Of a DNA stretch of 64,000 bases, positions 41,258-53,414 are shown in pieces. Under the pieces are notes generated by a model that did not search any database, was not told the DNA's origin, and saw only the letters and a list, made by a program, of their open reading frames with translations. Each line of letters starts with the position of its first letter. Position 1 is the stretch's first letter. The stretch is taken from positions 2,103,501 to 2,167,500 of the forward strand of contig NC_066589.1 in assembly GCF_905475345.1 (NCBI RefSeq), written 5' to 3'. A program made the position numbers and the translations under genes. Origin of the DNA: Vespula vulgaris (taxonomy: Eukaryota; Arthropoda; Insecta; Hymenoptera; Vespidae).

Positions 41258-42664
41258 GTATGTATGTATGTATATATATACCAGCTATACATTACTATCA
41301 ATCGATCAAAAATATTAATTGAAATAAAATTCAATAAAGATAAAAAAAAAATTGACGAAATACATTTATATTCACAGATTTTAGCCATCTTCGCGATTGG
41401 CCTCTTGGTTGATCCTTTAAATTCGTTCCAACGGGTCTTTAACAAGCCACGATTTAAATTAGACGATGCAGCATTCATTTATGTAACAGTGGCTGGTTAT
41501 ATTATGATAAATTCGCTTTTTATCATATGTCATTTGCTCGGTGATCGATTACCAAAAAGAACGGTAAGTGTTGAGAAGATTTTCAATCGTTTGTTCGTCA
41601 AGATTCTATGCGCGTGTTTCGTAACTATTGCTCAAAAAGTGATATCGATATTAATTGTAACGTAATGAGACACATAGATAAACACGTATCATAGCATGCA
41701 AAGAATTTTTTCGATTCGTTTATATAGCTGACTCATTAGTCACGACGTATACGATAATAATTAGAAGCCGCATCAAGGTCCACAGGTATTTATAAGCAAC
41801 ATCTCCTTTCCTTCGTGAGTATGCACCGGATGTAATAGTATCATTACACGCTTAACGGACGATTGGAACTTGTTATAACGTAACATGGAAAACCTGTTGT
41901 TTGCGATACTTCATAAAACATTTGATTCACGCACGAAATTCATTAGTTATCTGTCATGTCCTAATATGATTTTTACAACACGTCCAATTAATTATTCAAA
42001 TGTCAAATCGTTTTTTAATTAACGTTTTTTATTGAAATGTTTTTTTCTTTTTTTTTTTTTGTACGAAGAAGAATACATAGTGAACACTTTCTCTAAGCAT
42101 AAGTCTTTGAATAATTTTTAAAATAATCTCCGCGAACATCAAAACAAGGAAAATTCATTTTTCGATATAAAGTATTTTTACGATCGCGACGTAATAACTC
42201 ATACAACAACTAACAAATCAATCTCTAAGAATGACTTTTCTGATTACGTGTTTGAAAATCGTAATCGATCTTACGTGACTCAGTTTTATGAGTAATCGAA
42301 AAATTTTGTTTAAACATCGTTTTATTTCGTTGATAAAACAATTTCAATTTCTATAATGAAATTTTTATCCAATTATTTTGTATAGAACTGTTTACTTTAA
42401 TTCTTTTCTTTTTTTTGATTTCATATTTTACAGATGATAATATTTTCCTCGTTGGGTGCGATTCTACATATAGTAGCCGGTAGCCTAATCATTCACAACT
42501 GGCGTACCATTCAAAGGCCCTACTATCACATGCAAAATAATGAACTATATCCGAGCAAACAATATATGGACATGTTAATATCCTCTGCGATTTTCGTCCT
42601 TATAAACGCTTTGACTTTCGTTGCAGAAATTTTTCTGATTCTAAAATATTCAACGAGAACATGA
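41099..42664 (+). CDS. Ssk-like tetraspan protein E (168 aa)
   Basis: Exons 41099-41188 (30 codons ending 'FFKVIEI'), 41378-41563 and 42434-42664 (tga), phase 0 at both junctions. TM1 is 'VIEI-ILAIFAIGLLV'. The first outer loop is Asp/Asn-containing (DPLNSFQRVFNKPRFKLDDA). TM2 is 'FIYVTVAGYIMINSLFIICHLLG', and TM3 opens the last exon (MIIFSSLGAILHIVAGSLII). TM4 is 'LISSAIFVLINALTFVAEIFLIL', with Glu in the acidic position. The long second outer loop carries Tyr-rich 'RPYYHMQNNELYPSKQY'. Intron positions tie it to Ssk. The first intron has a long (at)n run (41208-41279). Confidence 0.75.
41208..41279. repeat. (at)n / (tatg)n microsatellite
   Basis: AT run with a short tatg stretch in intron 1 of tetraspan E. 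Confidence 0.9.
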
Positions 42665-44095
42665 AGAAAACCTACAAAAACGGATGATCAGCTCGAACGA
42701 AAGCATTATTTTTGAGGCATAATAAATCAATAATATTTTTCAATAAATAATAAATATTCATCGATAATTTAAAAGAAAGATTTCGTGATCGAATGGTTAT
42801 CTGGAAGATAAGAATTACCACCGAATGTGTTCGTAAAAAAAAATATTATCGAAATCAGATCCATTTGTAATTTCTAATTAATGAAATCAATCTTAACTTT
42901 TATAATACTATTATATTTGTCTGCTCGGAGTGCTCGCAAATATCAACGTAATTTAGAGTCCTCAGATTCTAAATGATTTTTCGAAAGAAAAATACTATGA
43001 ATATTTACGTATATACAACGCTGAAGTCCAAAGTTTATACAATATATCTTATAAGAAATCTTAATGTTACGTAATTAATTAATATGCATAGGTACGTATA
43101 TAATTATAAGGAATGAATCCGTCCATATATATTAATGATAACAATGGTAATTCGTGAAGTAGGATAATATTTACAAATGAATATTTTATACGTATCATCG
43201 ATTTATATTAAACATTTATGTTAGAACGTTAGTAAGGAAATTACTATCGTTCATAATTCTTTGATATTCACTATGTAATTATTATACACCAAATTGTCTA
43301 ACATAGTAGCACCTTGATCACTTGTACAATTAAATAATAGGCAAGTTATTTTAATATACTTTCAGTTTTCACTAAGTTAAGTAATTATTATCAACAAAAT
43401 GTACGATATAATTGAAACAATAAAATGATATAAAAAAAAGTTAGATATATTCAGTAATTAATGTAAAGTCCGGTTTAAATGTATACACGGGATTATTTCC
43501 GTGATTATTAAAAATTCAAAAAATGTTTGAGACGAATGTTATCAATGTCAATAATTTCTTTGTCAATTGTTTCTATCATTTCCTTGAAATTAGTGTAAAA
43601 GCATACGAAGTCCCACCAAACAATTCTTCTGCTGTGTAACGCTAATGCAGGAGCTATATCAAATTTGAAGCTTAATAAATCAACAACGGCATATGCAAAA
43701 CGCATGTATATAGATAGGATAGTGTTTTGAAAATGGTTCGATATTAGCTATAGAAATATGTAATGATGATAAATATAAGGTTCTATTTAAAAATTTTAAT
43801 GTAAATTTTACAAAATCTAATAATTATCACTACGACCCGACACCACATTCTTCTAAAAGATTTTTTTTCATTTTTAATACTTACAATAATACATATAAAC
43901 CGGACATACTGTATATATACGGTTATAAAATAATATCGATCACGTGATGAAATTAATTCCTTACTATATTCAAGTTGATCTAAGAAATTTTAATCGGATA
44001 TGTTCGATTATGGTTAAATACGTAACTAATACTTTTATAAACGAATATAAATTGTTTAGGAGATGACACATGATAAACTTGAGTGAAATTAATTC
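42665..44095. other. Intergenic, one orphan minus-strand frame
   Basis: AT-rich spacer between tetraspan genes E and F. The only item of note is the short minus-strand frame at 43508-43705. Confidence 0.4.
43508..43705 (-). CDS. Small orphan ORF (65 aa), doubtful
   Basis: Starts ATG at 43705 (MRFAYAVVDLL) and ends 'IRLKHFLNF'. Its composition is less biased than random AT-rich frames (WWDF, several Ala and Asp). No splice partner, family or conserved motif was recognised. It could be a small gene, a retro-fragment or chance. Confidence 0.25.
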   Translation of the reverse strand: MRFAYAVVDLLSFKFDIAPALALHSRRIVWWDFVCFYTNFKEMIETIDKEIIDIDNIRLKHFLNF

Positions 44096-44749
44096 ATGAT
44101 ACCAAATACTTACAATCTACAATTTTATCCTCAGGAACAAGAAATACCGTACGATGAAGATTTCGAAAATGTGCCGATGGTAAAACCTATACGAATTGTA
44201 CAATTCGTGAGTAGTCAAACAACAATTGTCAAAAATTTATTTTTGAGACGATTTTATAAGATTTTTGTATGATTTAGATATTACTGGCTTCCCTCATTGC
44301 CTTAACCATCTACACATGCTTCAATAAATCTCCTTACACAGAAATAGACAAAATTCTTTTGTTTTTGGCATTTGGTACATTTCTCTTCATAACATTTATT
44401 GATATTATCAGCCAACTTGGTGGCGATCCAATAACGGAAACACCGGTTGGTCAGAGTTTTTCTTTTGTATATTTTTATAAAAAGTAATAAGTATTCGCTA
44501 GCTTATCTAAATGATTGATCTAATTTATAAAAATATATATAGATTATAAACTTTTATTATTTTTAGATGTTTCTATTCGGAGTAGTCGGTGCGGTAATCA
44601 TATTACTAGCTGCGTTCCAAATTTTTAGTGTTACTAGAAGAGAAGAAGTGAATGATACTTGGAAACTCATGACGGCGATTGTTTTATCCGTGATTGCTTC
44701 TATCGTATATCTAATCGACGTTCTTTTAATCTTCTTGTACGGATATTGA
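44096..44749 (+). CDS. Ssk-like tetraspan protein F (153 aa)
   Basis: Exons 44096-44206, 44278-44445 and 44567-44749 (tga), phase 0 at both junctions. A 37-residue acidic N-terminus (EIPYDEDFENVPM) ends 'PIRIVQF' at TM1. TM1 is 'ILLASLIALTIYTCF', TM2 'ILLFLAFGTFLFITFIDII', TM3 starts the last exon (MFLFGVVGAVIILLAAFQIF) and TM4 is 'AIVLSVIASIVYLIDVLLIFLYG' with the family Asp. It is most like the next gene, sharing the RIVQF/RVFQF junction motif and the 'TP|MF' start of the TM3 exon, which suggests a recent tandem duplication. Function unknown. Confidence 0.75.
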
Positions 44750-45091
44750 ACAAATTTTATTACTTTTACTCGAATCTCTATATAAAATTTATTTGTACCA
44801 AGTTTATGATTCATAAAAAGATAATACGAGCACGTATAATAAAAGTTTCATTTCAATTGATTATAAATACAATCATTGAAAAAAACCATTCGTTTGTTGT
44901 AAATTAAAAGATCTATTGTAACAAATATATAAGGGAATCGTAAATAAGAAAGCCATAATCATGGCCAACTCGTATGACGGAGATAAACAAAAGAAATCGA
45001 TATACGATGACACAGGAATAGACGATCTGTACAGAATTATTTGACAGAAAGTTTAATATATATTCCTTATATTCAATTGTAAAAAAAAAAT

Positions 45092-46016
45092 ATGCTTAGA
45101 ACAGGTGAGTTTAATGACGATTATTGAAAAATGAGTCACTTTTAAAAAATTGTTTTTTTATCAGATAAGAACGTCAAAAAATCTAGTCGATCAAAGAAAC
45201 TATTTTTTTATCAAGAAGAGGATACCGTATATACGGCTGTATTAAAGCCGCTTAGAGTTTTTCAATTTGTAAGTAAAGCAAGTGCAATATCATGCATATC
45301 TCGGATGAATTAATTTCGAGAAATTTTATCGATTTAGCTCTTGTCAATGTTCCTATTCTTTCTGACCATATATATATTTTGGATACCCGGAACACCGTTG
45401 TCTACAATCATTTGCCTTTCATTAATTATTATAAACGGTATCTATGCCTTTGTCATGAGTGTGGAAATAATTTCTCAATACGGTGAACATAGTTTACGTC
45501 TCACACCGGTAAAAATAATCTATTATGTAACAAAATTAATTAATTTTAAACAATTATTTTATAAAATCAAACGTATGAATTAATCACATTATCCGTTAAT
45601 ATACTAAGAATTATGCTACTTTATGACAGATGTTTACGTTCGCCTTCCTGGGTTTCCTGATCTATTTTATTATCAGTTTATTCTTACTTCTATTATCACA
45701 TGCCGGTAACGCTTTTCACCTAATAAAAACTACAATGATATTCTTCAGTTTCGTTCTATCACTACTCTTCCTGATCGACGTTTTGATTGTACTTTCGTGA
45801 GTTTCGAGCTTCGTAATAATCGAATCATTAACTCTTTTCGTTATTTATTAGGAAAATCTAAGAGCATAAAAATACTTTTGTCGTTATAGTATCTGGAAAA
45901 ATAAGTGTAAAATGTATCAAAAGACTTGTGAGGAAAAGGATATCCTTTCCAAGGGAATAAATACACCAGTTATAGCAACAACTCTACCGACAGAAGTATA
46001 TTTTACTTTTATTATT

Positions 46017-46098
<82 letters not shown>

Positions 46099-46383
46099 TG
46101 TACACAAATATAAATTTATATGCGATTTTGTTGTTAAAAGCAAATGTATGTGCGTGGTATTCAGTATAAGAAACGTGATGCATCGACTAGCATTAGCGCC
46201 ATAAAATTACCATTAACTAATGAAACTACCACACCGGATCACGGCTTGCGAAAAACGACCATTGGTCATCGACGAGAGTACGCCGATCGTCCGACTAGTA
46301 CCCCGTCAGTAGCTGTAAAAATCGCCGCAATTCAAACGAATCCGAAACATGCATCTGTCGAAGAATCTCAGGCTAGTAAATGA
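45092..46383 (+). CDS. Ssk-like tetraspan protein G with long cytoplasmic tail (267 aa)
   Basis: Exons 45092-45104 (MLRT plus one base), 45165-45268, 45338-45508, 45630-45796, 45890-45995 and 46141-46383 (tga); all phases fit. TM1 follows 'PLRVFQF', TM2 is 'STIICLSLIIINGIYAFVM', TM3 opens exon 4 (MFTFAFLGFLIYFII) and TM4 is 'TMIFFSFVLSLLFLIDVLIVLS'. Exons 5 and 6 add a ~115-residue polar Thr/Lys-rich tail, unlike the shorter members. Exon 5 ends in phase 0 and could instead splice to the phase-0 exon at 46452, giving a Cys-rich end. The long (at)n/(tatg)n run 46019-46104 lies in the last intron. Confidence 0.65.
46019..46104. repeat. (at)n and (tatg)n microsatellites
   Basis: An AT run followed by eight tatg units, in the last intron of tetraspan G. 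Confidence 0.9.
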
Positions 46384-46451
46384 AAGATAGAGAAGCTAAT
46401 TATGAAAAAGAACCTAATTGAATAAATAATATAAAACATAACTTAAAAAAG

Positions 46452-47046
46452 CAGCAGACATCTAAATCCGATTTGAAAGAAGTTCTGGTACAAACCACGA
46501 GTAGATGCGAGTTTTGCAATCAACAACTTCAAACTCAAGGAATTTTGACGACGACACAGCTTTCTACTGAATGTGCACCTTGTTCAGCGATTATCCAGCT
46601 TCTACGTGGAGCTGTCGCTACGCCATGTTGTCCCAAGTGAGTTTATACCTTGGCAACGAAGAACGCTAATTTTCTAATTCGATATCTATTAATCTCTTCG
46701 AAACTGACGTTTATAAGAGTATTAAGGTTAAATAATTTTCATGCTATACAGTTGCAATTGTAAGCCTGAAGTACAAACGAGACAGAAAAAACGAGGCAAT
46801 CCAAACCCCGATCTAAATGGTGATCAGAAAAACGTGTTAAAGGACCGAATGGTAGAAAAACAAATACAAGTGGGAGAGGATGAAGTGCAAATAAGAGATC
46901 ATGAAATGCAAACGGGAGAGTATGAAGTGCAAATGACAGATCATGGAGTACAAACGGTGGATAATCAATTGCAAATGATGGAGAATGTACGAGATCATTC
47001 GAAAAACAATGAGTCTCGAGTCTTAACGAGTAAGAAACGTTTCTAA
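46452..47046 (+). CDS. Cys-rich / heptad-repeat exons, partial (separate gene or alternative 3' end)
   Basis: Two exons, 46452-46636 (after 'ttaaaaaag', donor aa|gtgagt) and 46752-47046 (after 'gctatacag', stop taa), join in phase. The first has Cys pairs 'RCEFCNQQL' and 'CAPC', then 'CCPNCNC' across the junction, a pattern able to bind zinc. The second has a Lys/Arg linker followed by six 7-residue repeats of the type VQxxDHE (about 46864-46990), then 'TSKKRF' and the stop. No ATG is in frame after the upstream stop, so a 5' exon must exist. The phase-0 acceptor fits the end of exon 5 of the preceding tetraspan gene (45995). No known family recognised. Confidence 0.5.
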
Positions 47047-47392
47047 AACGTAACTGAAAGACCATAGAAAGCACAAGTTAATAAAGAGACCGACGAATGA
47101 ACGAATGTATATAAAAGAAAGTCCAAACCAAATATAACTTTCTGAAGAATAATTGTTCAATATAAATTACAATATCAAAAAAACTAAGTTCTACTTTTTA
47201 ATTGAATGCGTGAATAAATTCATACGATTTAAATCATTATGCTTATAATTGGTATAAACTTCTTAACAGACTCGATATACACATATATTGATTTTGTTAC
47301 ACACAACATACATAGACACCCATAGAGCGCGCGCGCGTAATAAAAGAAATTCTTTTTCAAAAAAGAAATTCTTCTTCAAAGGTTTTACAAAG

Positions 47393-49160
47393 ATGACTGT
47401 AACAGTACACTGTGCATCACCAAGCACAAAAATGGAAATAGTTTCTTCGACTGGATCCAAAGAAAACATCGTTACCACGTAAACTTTAAAACATATTGTT
47501 TCGACAATTATCTATCTCATTTCTAACACACGTTTTATCTTATTTTATTTTTTAGTTACATTCCGCCACACGGACCACCTGTAATATTGGCTAATAATGA
47601 AGATTCTCAAAACGGAACTCACGTCGCAGTATATCAGCAAACTGAAAATTCAGTGGCTTCGGTGTTATATTCGAAAAATGAATGTAAAATAGGACAAATT
47701 CAAGAAATCGAGTCTTCAAATTCAATTTCTGTGGCGGGTAGTATCGAATTAGAAAAATGTAATAACGGGAATGAGAAGATGAACCCTCCTCTGCAAATTA
47801 AAAATGATAAAGAAGGTAAGGATATCGAATAAAATGTAACTAAAAACATATACACACACACACACACATACACAAGAGTATGTATACATAACGTAAAGAG
47901 GATAGAATACATATATTTTACAGACATTAAAAAAAATGATATTAAAGAAGTACGACAAAATCAAATTTTAAGTTCGAGGATACCGAAGTCAGATACAAAT
48001 GATAATCCTACGAGTAAAGGTCGAAAAATGAGAGAGCAATCTAATCCATTGAAACAAAATAAAAAACTTAAGAAATCAGGATATGCAACAGGGCTGAAGG
48101 ACAAAAAAGATGATAATCGTACATATTCGAGATTTTTACCACTAGAAGATATAAAGATAAAGGATCCGAAGGAAATAAAAACTAACGAACAGAATTACAT
48201 GCAGAATTTTTGCATGCCCATAATCCCGTACGTCGTTGTAATTATTTCTAGAAAAATTCAACTATATAAATTTCTAAATAATTTACAATTGACATTTTTT
48301 TGATATATTATACATTAGGCAGGAAATCATTGAACATCCACATTGTGTTAGAACTAGGACCATATCATCGGTTTTTCAACGAAACAATAGAATTGATCCA
48401 ATATTCCTACCGTAAGTACTTTAATATTTCTATATTTTTCTATCATTATTATTTTCATTATCTTCAGGGAATGCGATACTTTTGTCGCCACTGAAATAGA
48501 GAAGCCATATATTCAAGGTGATATTGACCCTTCAGATGTTGGTAAATTTTCAATTATCTAAAAAAATTATTTAAGTAATAAACCTCAATTACAATATTTT
48601 AATTTCGTCTCTTAAAGGAGCTGTTTACTACTCTCCCGATTACAGCTACGACAAATATAATCATGTGCACGAAATGTAGAAAAGAGATGGTAAAAGAAAG
48701 TCCTTATTTCTTTTATAAAGATTGTAATCTCTTTTGTTTTTGTTATTATTATTGATTATCTTTTTGTTTTTTTCATTTTTCTTTTATCTGTCTCTTCTTA
48801 TCTTTTTCTTTTTTTTATTTCCGATTTTCGCAAGTTTATATCTTTTAGTATTGTAATATTTACAAAGCAATGAAAGAAGAGTATAAAAATTTAACTTTTT
48901 TATGACTTTGACAAATTAATAATTTTATTTAGGTACTGAATATCACGAATCAAAGTGAAGATATTTCACAAGAGAATTTTAACTCTGGAAATACAAAAAA
49001 TGCAAGTAACAAAGGAGTTGTTTCTACATTTTTCTAAGTTTCCAAAGTGTTTTTTTAATCGTAAGATATTGATGAAATCATACATATAAATTAATTTTGT
49101 TTATAGGAGTACGACGAAAAACTTACTTACTGTAACAGATGTGGCCAATTACAATATTAA
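47393..49160 (+). CDS. Unrecognised protein with C-terminal CxxC...CxxC zinc-ribbon-like end (327 aa)
   Basis: Eight exons fit one frame: 47393-47478, 47556-47815, 47924-48227, 48319-48411, 48468-48541, 48646-48689, 48933-49001 and 49107-49160 (taa). The N-terminal 250 residues are polar and Ser/Asn/Lys-rich (IPPHGPPVILANN, SKGRKMREQSN). The C-terminus has 'MCTKCRKEM' and 'YCNRCGQLQY', two CxxC knuckles about 35 residues apart. Exon 7 needs a GC donor (aat|gcaagt) to keep the frame. If exon 6 starts instead at 48618, a second isoform ends in a Tyr-rich 'YYSPDYSYDKYNHVHEM'. Exon 1 begins at an ATG but the preceding 'acaaag' could be an acceptor. It may be linked to the Cys-rich exons upstream. 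Confidence 0.5.
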
Positions 49161-49999
49161 ATAGTTTTAACGTCTGTGATTTTTCGTGAATTAAAACGTA
49201 AGTAATTTATTGATTTATGATATAAATCGAACTTGGTATTTATGTGATTCAAACATTTTCTAGATTCTTTTGCAAAACGATTATTGTTATCACGACGTTG
49301 AGAAGGTGTCATCGATTGAAGTTAACAAAACAACAATATTTGTAATCTACTTTAGTCGAATATTTTAAACTAATAATAATCATAGTACATGTAAATATTG
49401 TACATTGATAGAAATATCTATTTGAACATAACACTGTAACATAAAAAGAATTTCACTGGACAAACATACTTTCGTTACGATAAAAACGGTACGAAAATAA
49501 TTCCTTTTTGTTTTAGCTTTTTTTTTACATCTCGTGTAAATTATTTTATTATTGAATACATTTTAAATTCATGCAAAATTGATGTTCATATAATCGAAGG
49601 AAAAGGGAAAAAAAAGTAATAGTGCGATACATTACTGATTGTAAAGATATTAAACTATACACAGCTTGTTCGTGTTCTTTATAAATGTAATAAAATATTA
49701 ACAACGAAAAACATTAGAAAAATTAATAAAATGGATGTATTCGTCGATATCCAAGTTATAGATCATAACATTTAAATAGAAAACGTGATTTATAAAAGCA
49801 ATATTGTTGAATCACATTCATTTTTGTTATCCAGTGATAATTATTGATTCGTTACTTAACGCCATTATGGTAGTCTTATTAAAGTTTTGACACTGTGAGA
49901 TTTTAACATAGCACTATAAATTATATGCTAACAACGATTAAACTAATTAGAAATAGAGTAGGAAACCAAAAAAAAAGGAAGTAAACGATGCTATTAATA
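49161..49999. other. Convergent 3' regions, no gene seen
   Basis: Space between the + strand zinc-ribbon gene and the - strand terminal exon at 50000. It should hold both 3' untranslated regions. AT-rich, without ORFs of interest. Confidence 0.4.
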
Positions 50000-51514
50000 T
50001 TAATAATCATCATTTACAAATGTTCTGTTAAGAATAGGTCTGCCCTGAGAATATTTAAATTCAAAAACGTTGTCCTTCAAATGGAATTCCGAAGACAATC
50101 GATTTTGCGACTGACAATCCGGTGATGCCGCCGACGATAAAAAAAGATTATTAACAAGATTTGTACAATTATTGGTTTCTTGATCGAATCGACTGACCGG
50201 CCAAAGAGAATAACATGCGTTGGTGTCCGTCATATTGGCAGGTATAAAATTTTCGTAAATGATTTTCTGTGAACAATTATCACCTAACAATCGATTCTGA
50301 TTAAAATTCTTAAAATTATTTATATTGAAACCTTGAAATATTTGTTGTTCCGGACAGATTCGAATTGGCATTCTTGGTACATGCATGGAAAAATAAAAAG
50401 GATTATTTTGATCCTGACGATTCAAAGTCATCGTTGAATCGTTTTCATGAAAATTATTGGCCAAATTGGAATAAGATTGTAATATGCCATTCACTTGATA
50501 AAATGGATTGGATTGAACAAATCCGTTTTGCCACAATCTTTCCTGCGACTGAAACAGAGTCTTTCCTCTCTCCTTCCATTTTAGAGTAACATCTCTCTCA
50601 TTAGGATCATTGATGTTAGTTGGATCGTTAAACATTGGATTTTTACTAGAAGATGATTCTTCTATATTACAATGGCTTGAAATATTATTGCTACAAACTC
50701 GACTATTCTGTTGTAAAAACGGCGAAGCGAAAGAATTGAAATTCGAAGATAGAAAATCCTTTGAAATTTCTGTTTTCGATGAATTTGTTTTTCCAGGGAT
50801 ATACAGATTCGAAGATGGATGATGCTGTACTCCTAAATCGAAGTTACCTTTGATGAATACATGTCGCTGACAAGGATTAGGTACGATTTTTCCTCCTACT
50901 TGACAATTGGACTCTTTCGATTCTTCGATGTGCTTTGCCAAAAGATTTGATTTTCTGTTACTTTTAAACTTCGTAAAACCATACAATCTGGGTATAATAT
51001 TGTTGACTTTTTTTGTATAATTGAGTCCCATAGCTGCGTCGTTTTGGTGAGTTCTTGACGCATTCCAATTGCACTGATTCAGTTCATTGAATCTTTTTGT
51101 TTTTCGATGATTTTGCACGCTGGATCGCTCGAACGTCGAAGAGATGGATTGATCTGAGATTATTCAAAGTCAATTAAGTATCGTATATAACATACGACAA
51201 AGATATCTTACACGATGATTTAAAATGTTCATGATCAGTACAGATAGAATAAAACATTCTAAAAGATATTTTTTACCAAAATTCGAAGGCAAACTTCTCG
51301 ATCGAGTAAGATGTGTAGTCGATGAAATCGGTGGCAAAGATTTATAAAGCTTTCCCAAATTATTTGTAGCGTTGTTCTCGATTATGTCACGAGTTAATCT
51401 ATATCCTATTTTTGAGGATTTTCGAGCCGACATTGGTTTCATCTCTGTGGAACGAATGAAGGTCTTCGTCAACGTGACGTTGCCATCCTGGTCGCAAATA
51501 CCACTCTCCTCCAA
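50000..51514 (-). CDS. Probable 3' exons of the RBM46-like gene (Asn/Ser-rich tail)
   Basis: Two exons: 51514-51277 (after 'gataacag', donor ttttg|gtaaaa) and 51153-50000 (after 'aatctcag', stop taa). They join in phase, and the first continues in phase 0 from the RRM2 exon ending at 53415. They encode about 463 residues, Asn/Gln/Ser-rich and low in complexity, with Arg/Ser stretches (STTHLTRSRSLPS) and no domain I recognise; no third RRM and no dsRNA-binding motif is visible. The link to the RRM exons rests only on strand, phase and position across a 1.9 kb intron that contains AdSL exon 1. They could instead be a separate gene with an unseen 5' end. Confidence 0.5.
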
Positions 51515-52306
51515 CTGTTATCAGCAATTCCTATTTTATATGTTATTCTACGTGGTCTTTCGACGAAATCGCAATTTGCAAAGAAAATCGTTTTCTTTAT
51601 CGGATCTACGTTCGTTTATATCCACGCTCGATAAGTATAATTACTTCTTTATCGACGCACAAAAATTGATCATATCGGTTGTCGTTTATGAAAATAAAAT
51701 TTATATACATACGTTTTCATTACATATTACAACAATTTATGTTCCATTAAGTGCACTAAGGAATTGCGATAATTCGTGTTTGCGAAAGATTCGGTAAGAT
51801 GTCACAACCAGTTTGCTATCAACCCTTCTTTTATATTTTTTTTGAACAAGAACTTGTTTCGATTACGATGCATCTGCTTATGATAAAAATTGATATCCCA
51901 TAGAATAACACTGATAACCTCTATTCTAGAAAAGAAGGTGTTTACTAATACTATCATATTCCTGCAATATGTTGTAACTTTTTAAACACTTTTATAATAG
52001 CCTAAAATTGTGATCGTTTTAAGCATTAATTTAATAATAATCGTAGCAATTTAAGTTCGTTTAAGATCTTACAGAATAAATACATTTGAACGATCAACGT
52101 AATTAATGATTATCCTAAAAATAAAGTAACAAGTGTATATGTTATATAAAAAATTTTGTACGCAATAAGTGATACAGTTATTGTTATTATGCAGGACGAT
52201 AAAGAATTAAAAAACAAACTTCTTAACGACGCGAATAGATATGTAGAATGTGACTGGTTATGATAAACCATATCGAACTCAATCGATGCAAATTGAAATT
52301 ACTAAC
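51515..52306. other. Non-coding
   Basis: AT-rich. Read in all frames for an RRM3-like exon (motif KVLYVRNL, DYAFVHF); none seen. Confidence 0.4.
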
Positions 52307-52447
52307 CATCTCAGCTTTTGCAAGGTAGACCCAGAGTTGTCGCCACGTGCTGAACTTTTTTTGCTCGCTGAAGTTGTACTGCATTTCCTTCGACGCGTAT
52401 CTCGTCGCTAATGGGCTTCGATAATCACTGTACTCGTTTGTCTCCAT
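52307..52447 (-). CDS. AdSL: Adenylosuccinate lyase, exon 1 (N-terminus)
   Basis: 47 codons, starting METNEYSDYRSPLATRYAS and ending 'WVYLAKAEM' before the donor gttagt. This matches the conserved ADSL N-terminus (Y-R-SPL-SRYAS, TWRQLW). It joins in phase 0 to 'KLGLAIT' at 29171, where family members read AEAEQ-T-LGLPIT, so no residues are lost at the junction. The ATG at 52447 is the first in frame. The exon lies inside the proposed intron of the RBM46-like gene (51515-53414) on the same strand. The 5' untranslated region and promoter should lie just above 52447. Confidence 0.9.
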
Positions 52448-53414
52448 CTCGATAGTGTTTTAAATAGTTAAAGGTAACAAGAAAGATCCTCGAAACAAGC
52501 AACAACACGAGAATTATCGAACGGAAAATAACTATACGCGATCAACCAATAGACTGAAGTGAGAGACAGAAGCAACGTCGGTAGGTCGATGGTGGCGACA
52601 ATCAGCGATCAATTCGGAACTAAATACACCTATCGATAATTACTTTACCGTGGGAGTTCTTGAAATTTTTTACAGAAGATCATTGAAATTTTATAGATAA
52701 AAATTTTAATTAAATATTTAAACGTATGTGGCATTAAATATTTAAAAAATTGTAGAATTTAGCAATTTCTGTAGAACTTTTCGTGATATATCAAAATTAA
52801 AATATCATTTCTAAATCTGAAAATACAAGTGACTAATTCTTCTATAATAACTAACATACGCTGTTTGATCTCTGTTAATGACATAATTGAATTACTTTGT
52901 TAAATTAAAAAAGAATGCACGTGGCGTGAAACAGGAAATGTAAAGAACCATGGCAAAGATTTTTAACTGAAGGAACTGCAAGGACGTTCGCACGTGATCG
53001 AGACGATTTTAGCAAACGATTCACTTTTGAACGAGTGATTCTTGTGCTTCTCACGGATCGTAATGCCGTCCGTAGAGAAATAATCAAGCAGCGAAAGTAC
53101 CCACGTTCCGTTTTTACGTGAGACCAGGGATGACCGACGTCATTGTTCTTCGTTGACGTTTAGAAAATGACGATTACCTTTTTATCTATCGCAAACACGA
53201 ATATAATCATTTCTATCTTTTCGAATATTCGTTAAACCTTCGAAGAACGAGTTTTTTCATATTGCTCAAAGAAAACTTTTGATACATTTATCCGCGACAA
53301 TTTTGATTGCAAATTAACGATAAATATATAACATAGATTCGTATATCGATTATTGAATTATTCTCTCAAAAGCAGTTCACGCGAATAACTTAATTATGAT
53401 ATAAGGATACTTAC
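52448..53414. other. AdSL 5' region and intron of the RBM46-like gene
   Basis: The first ~200 bases above 52447 are richer in G and C and probably hold the AdSL 5' untranslated region and promoter. The rest is AT-rich, with a GC-richer patch at 52915-53160 that gives no RRM-like frame. Confidence 0.35.

Noticed and set aside
46739..47074. 111-residue minus-strand frame
   Set aside because: Shadow of the + strand heptad-repeat exon, which has splice sites and phase support.
51170..53414. Search for an RRM3 exon of the RBM46-like gene
   Set aside because: No KVLYVRNL- or DYAFVHF-like stretch seen on the minus strand, so no such feature is claimed.
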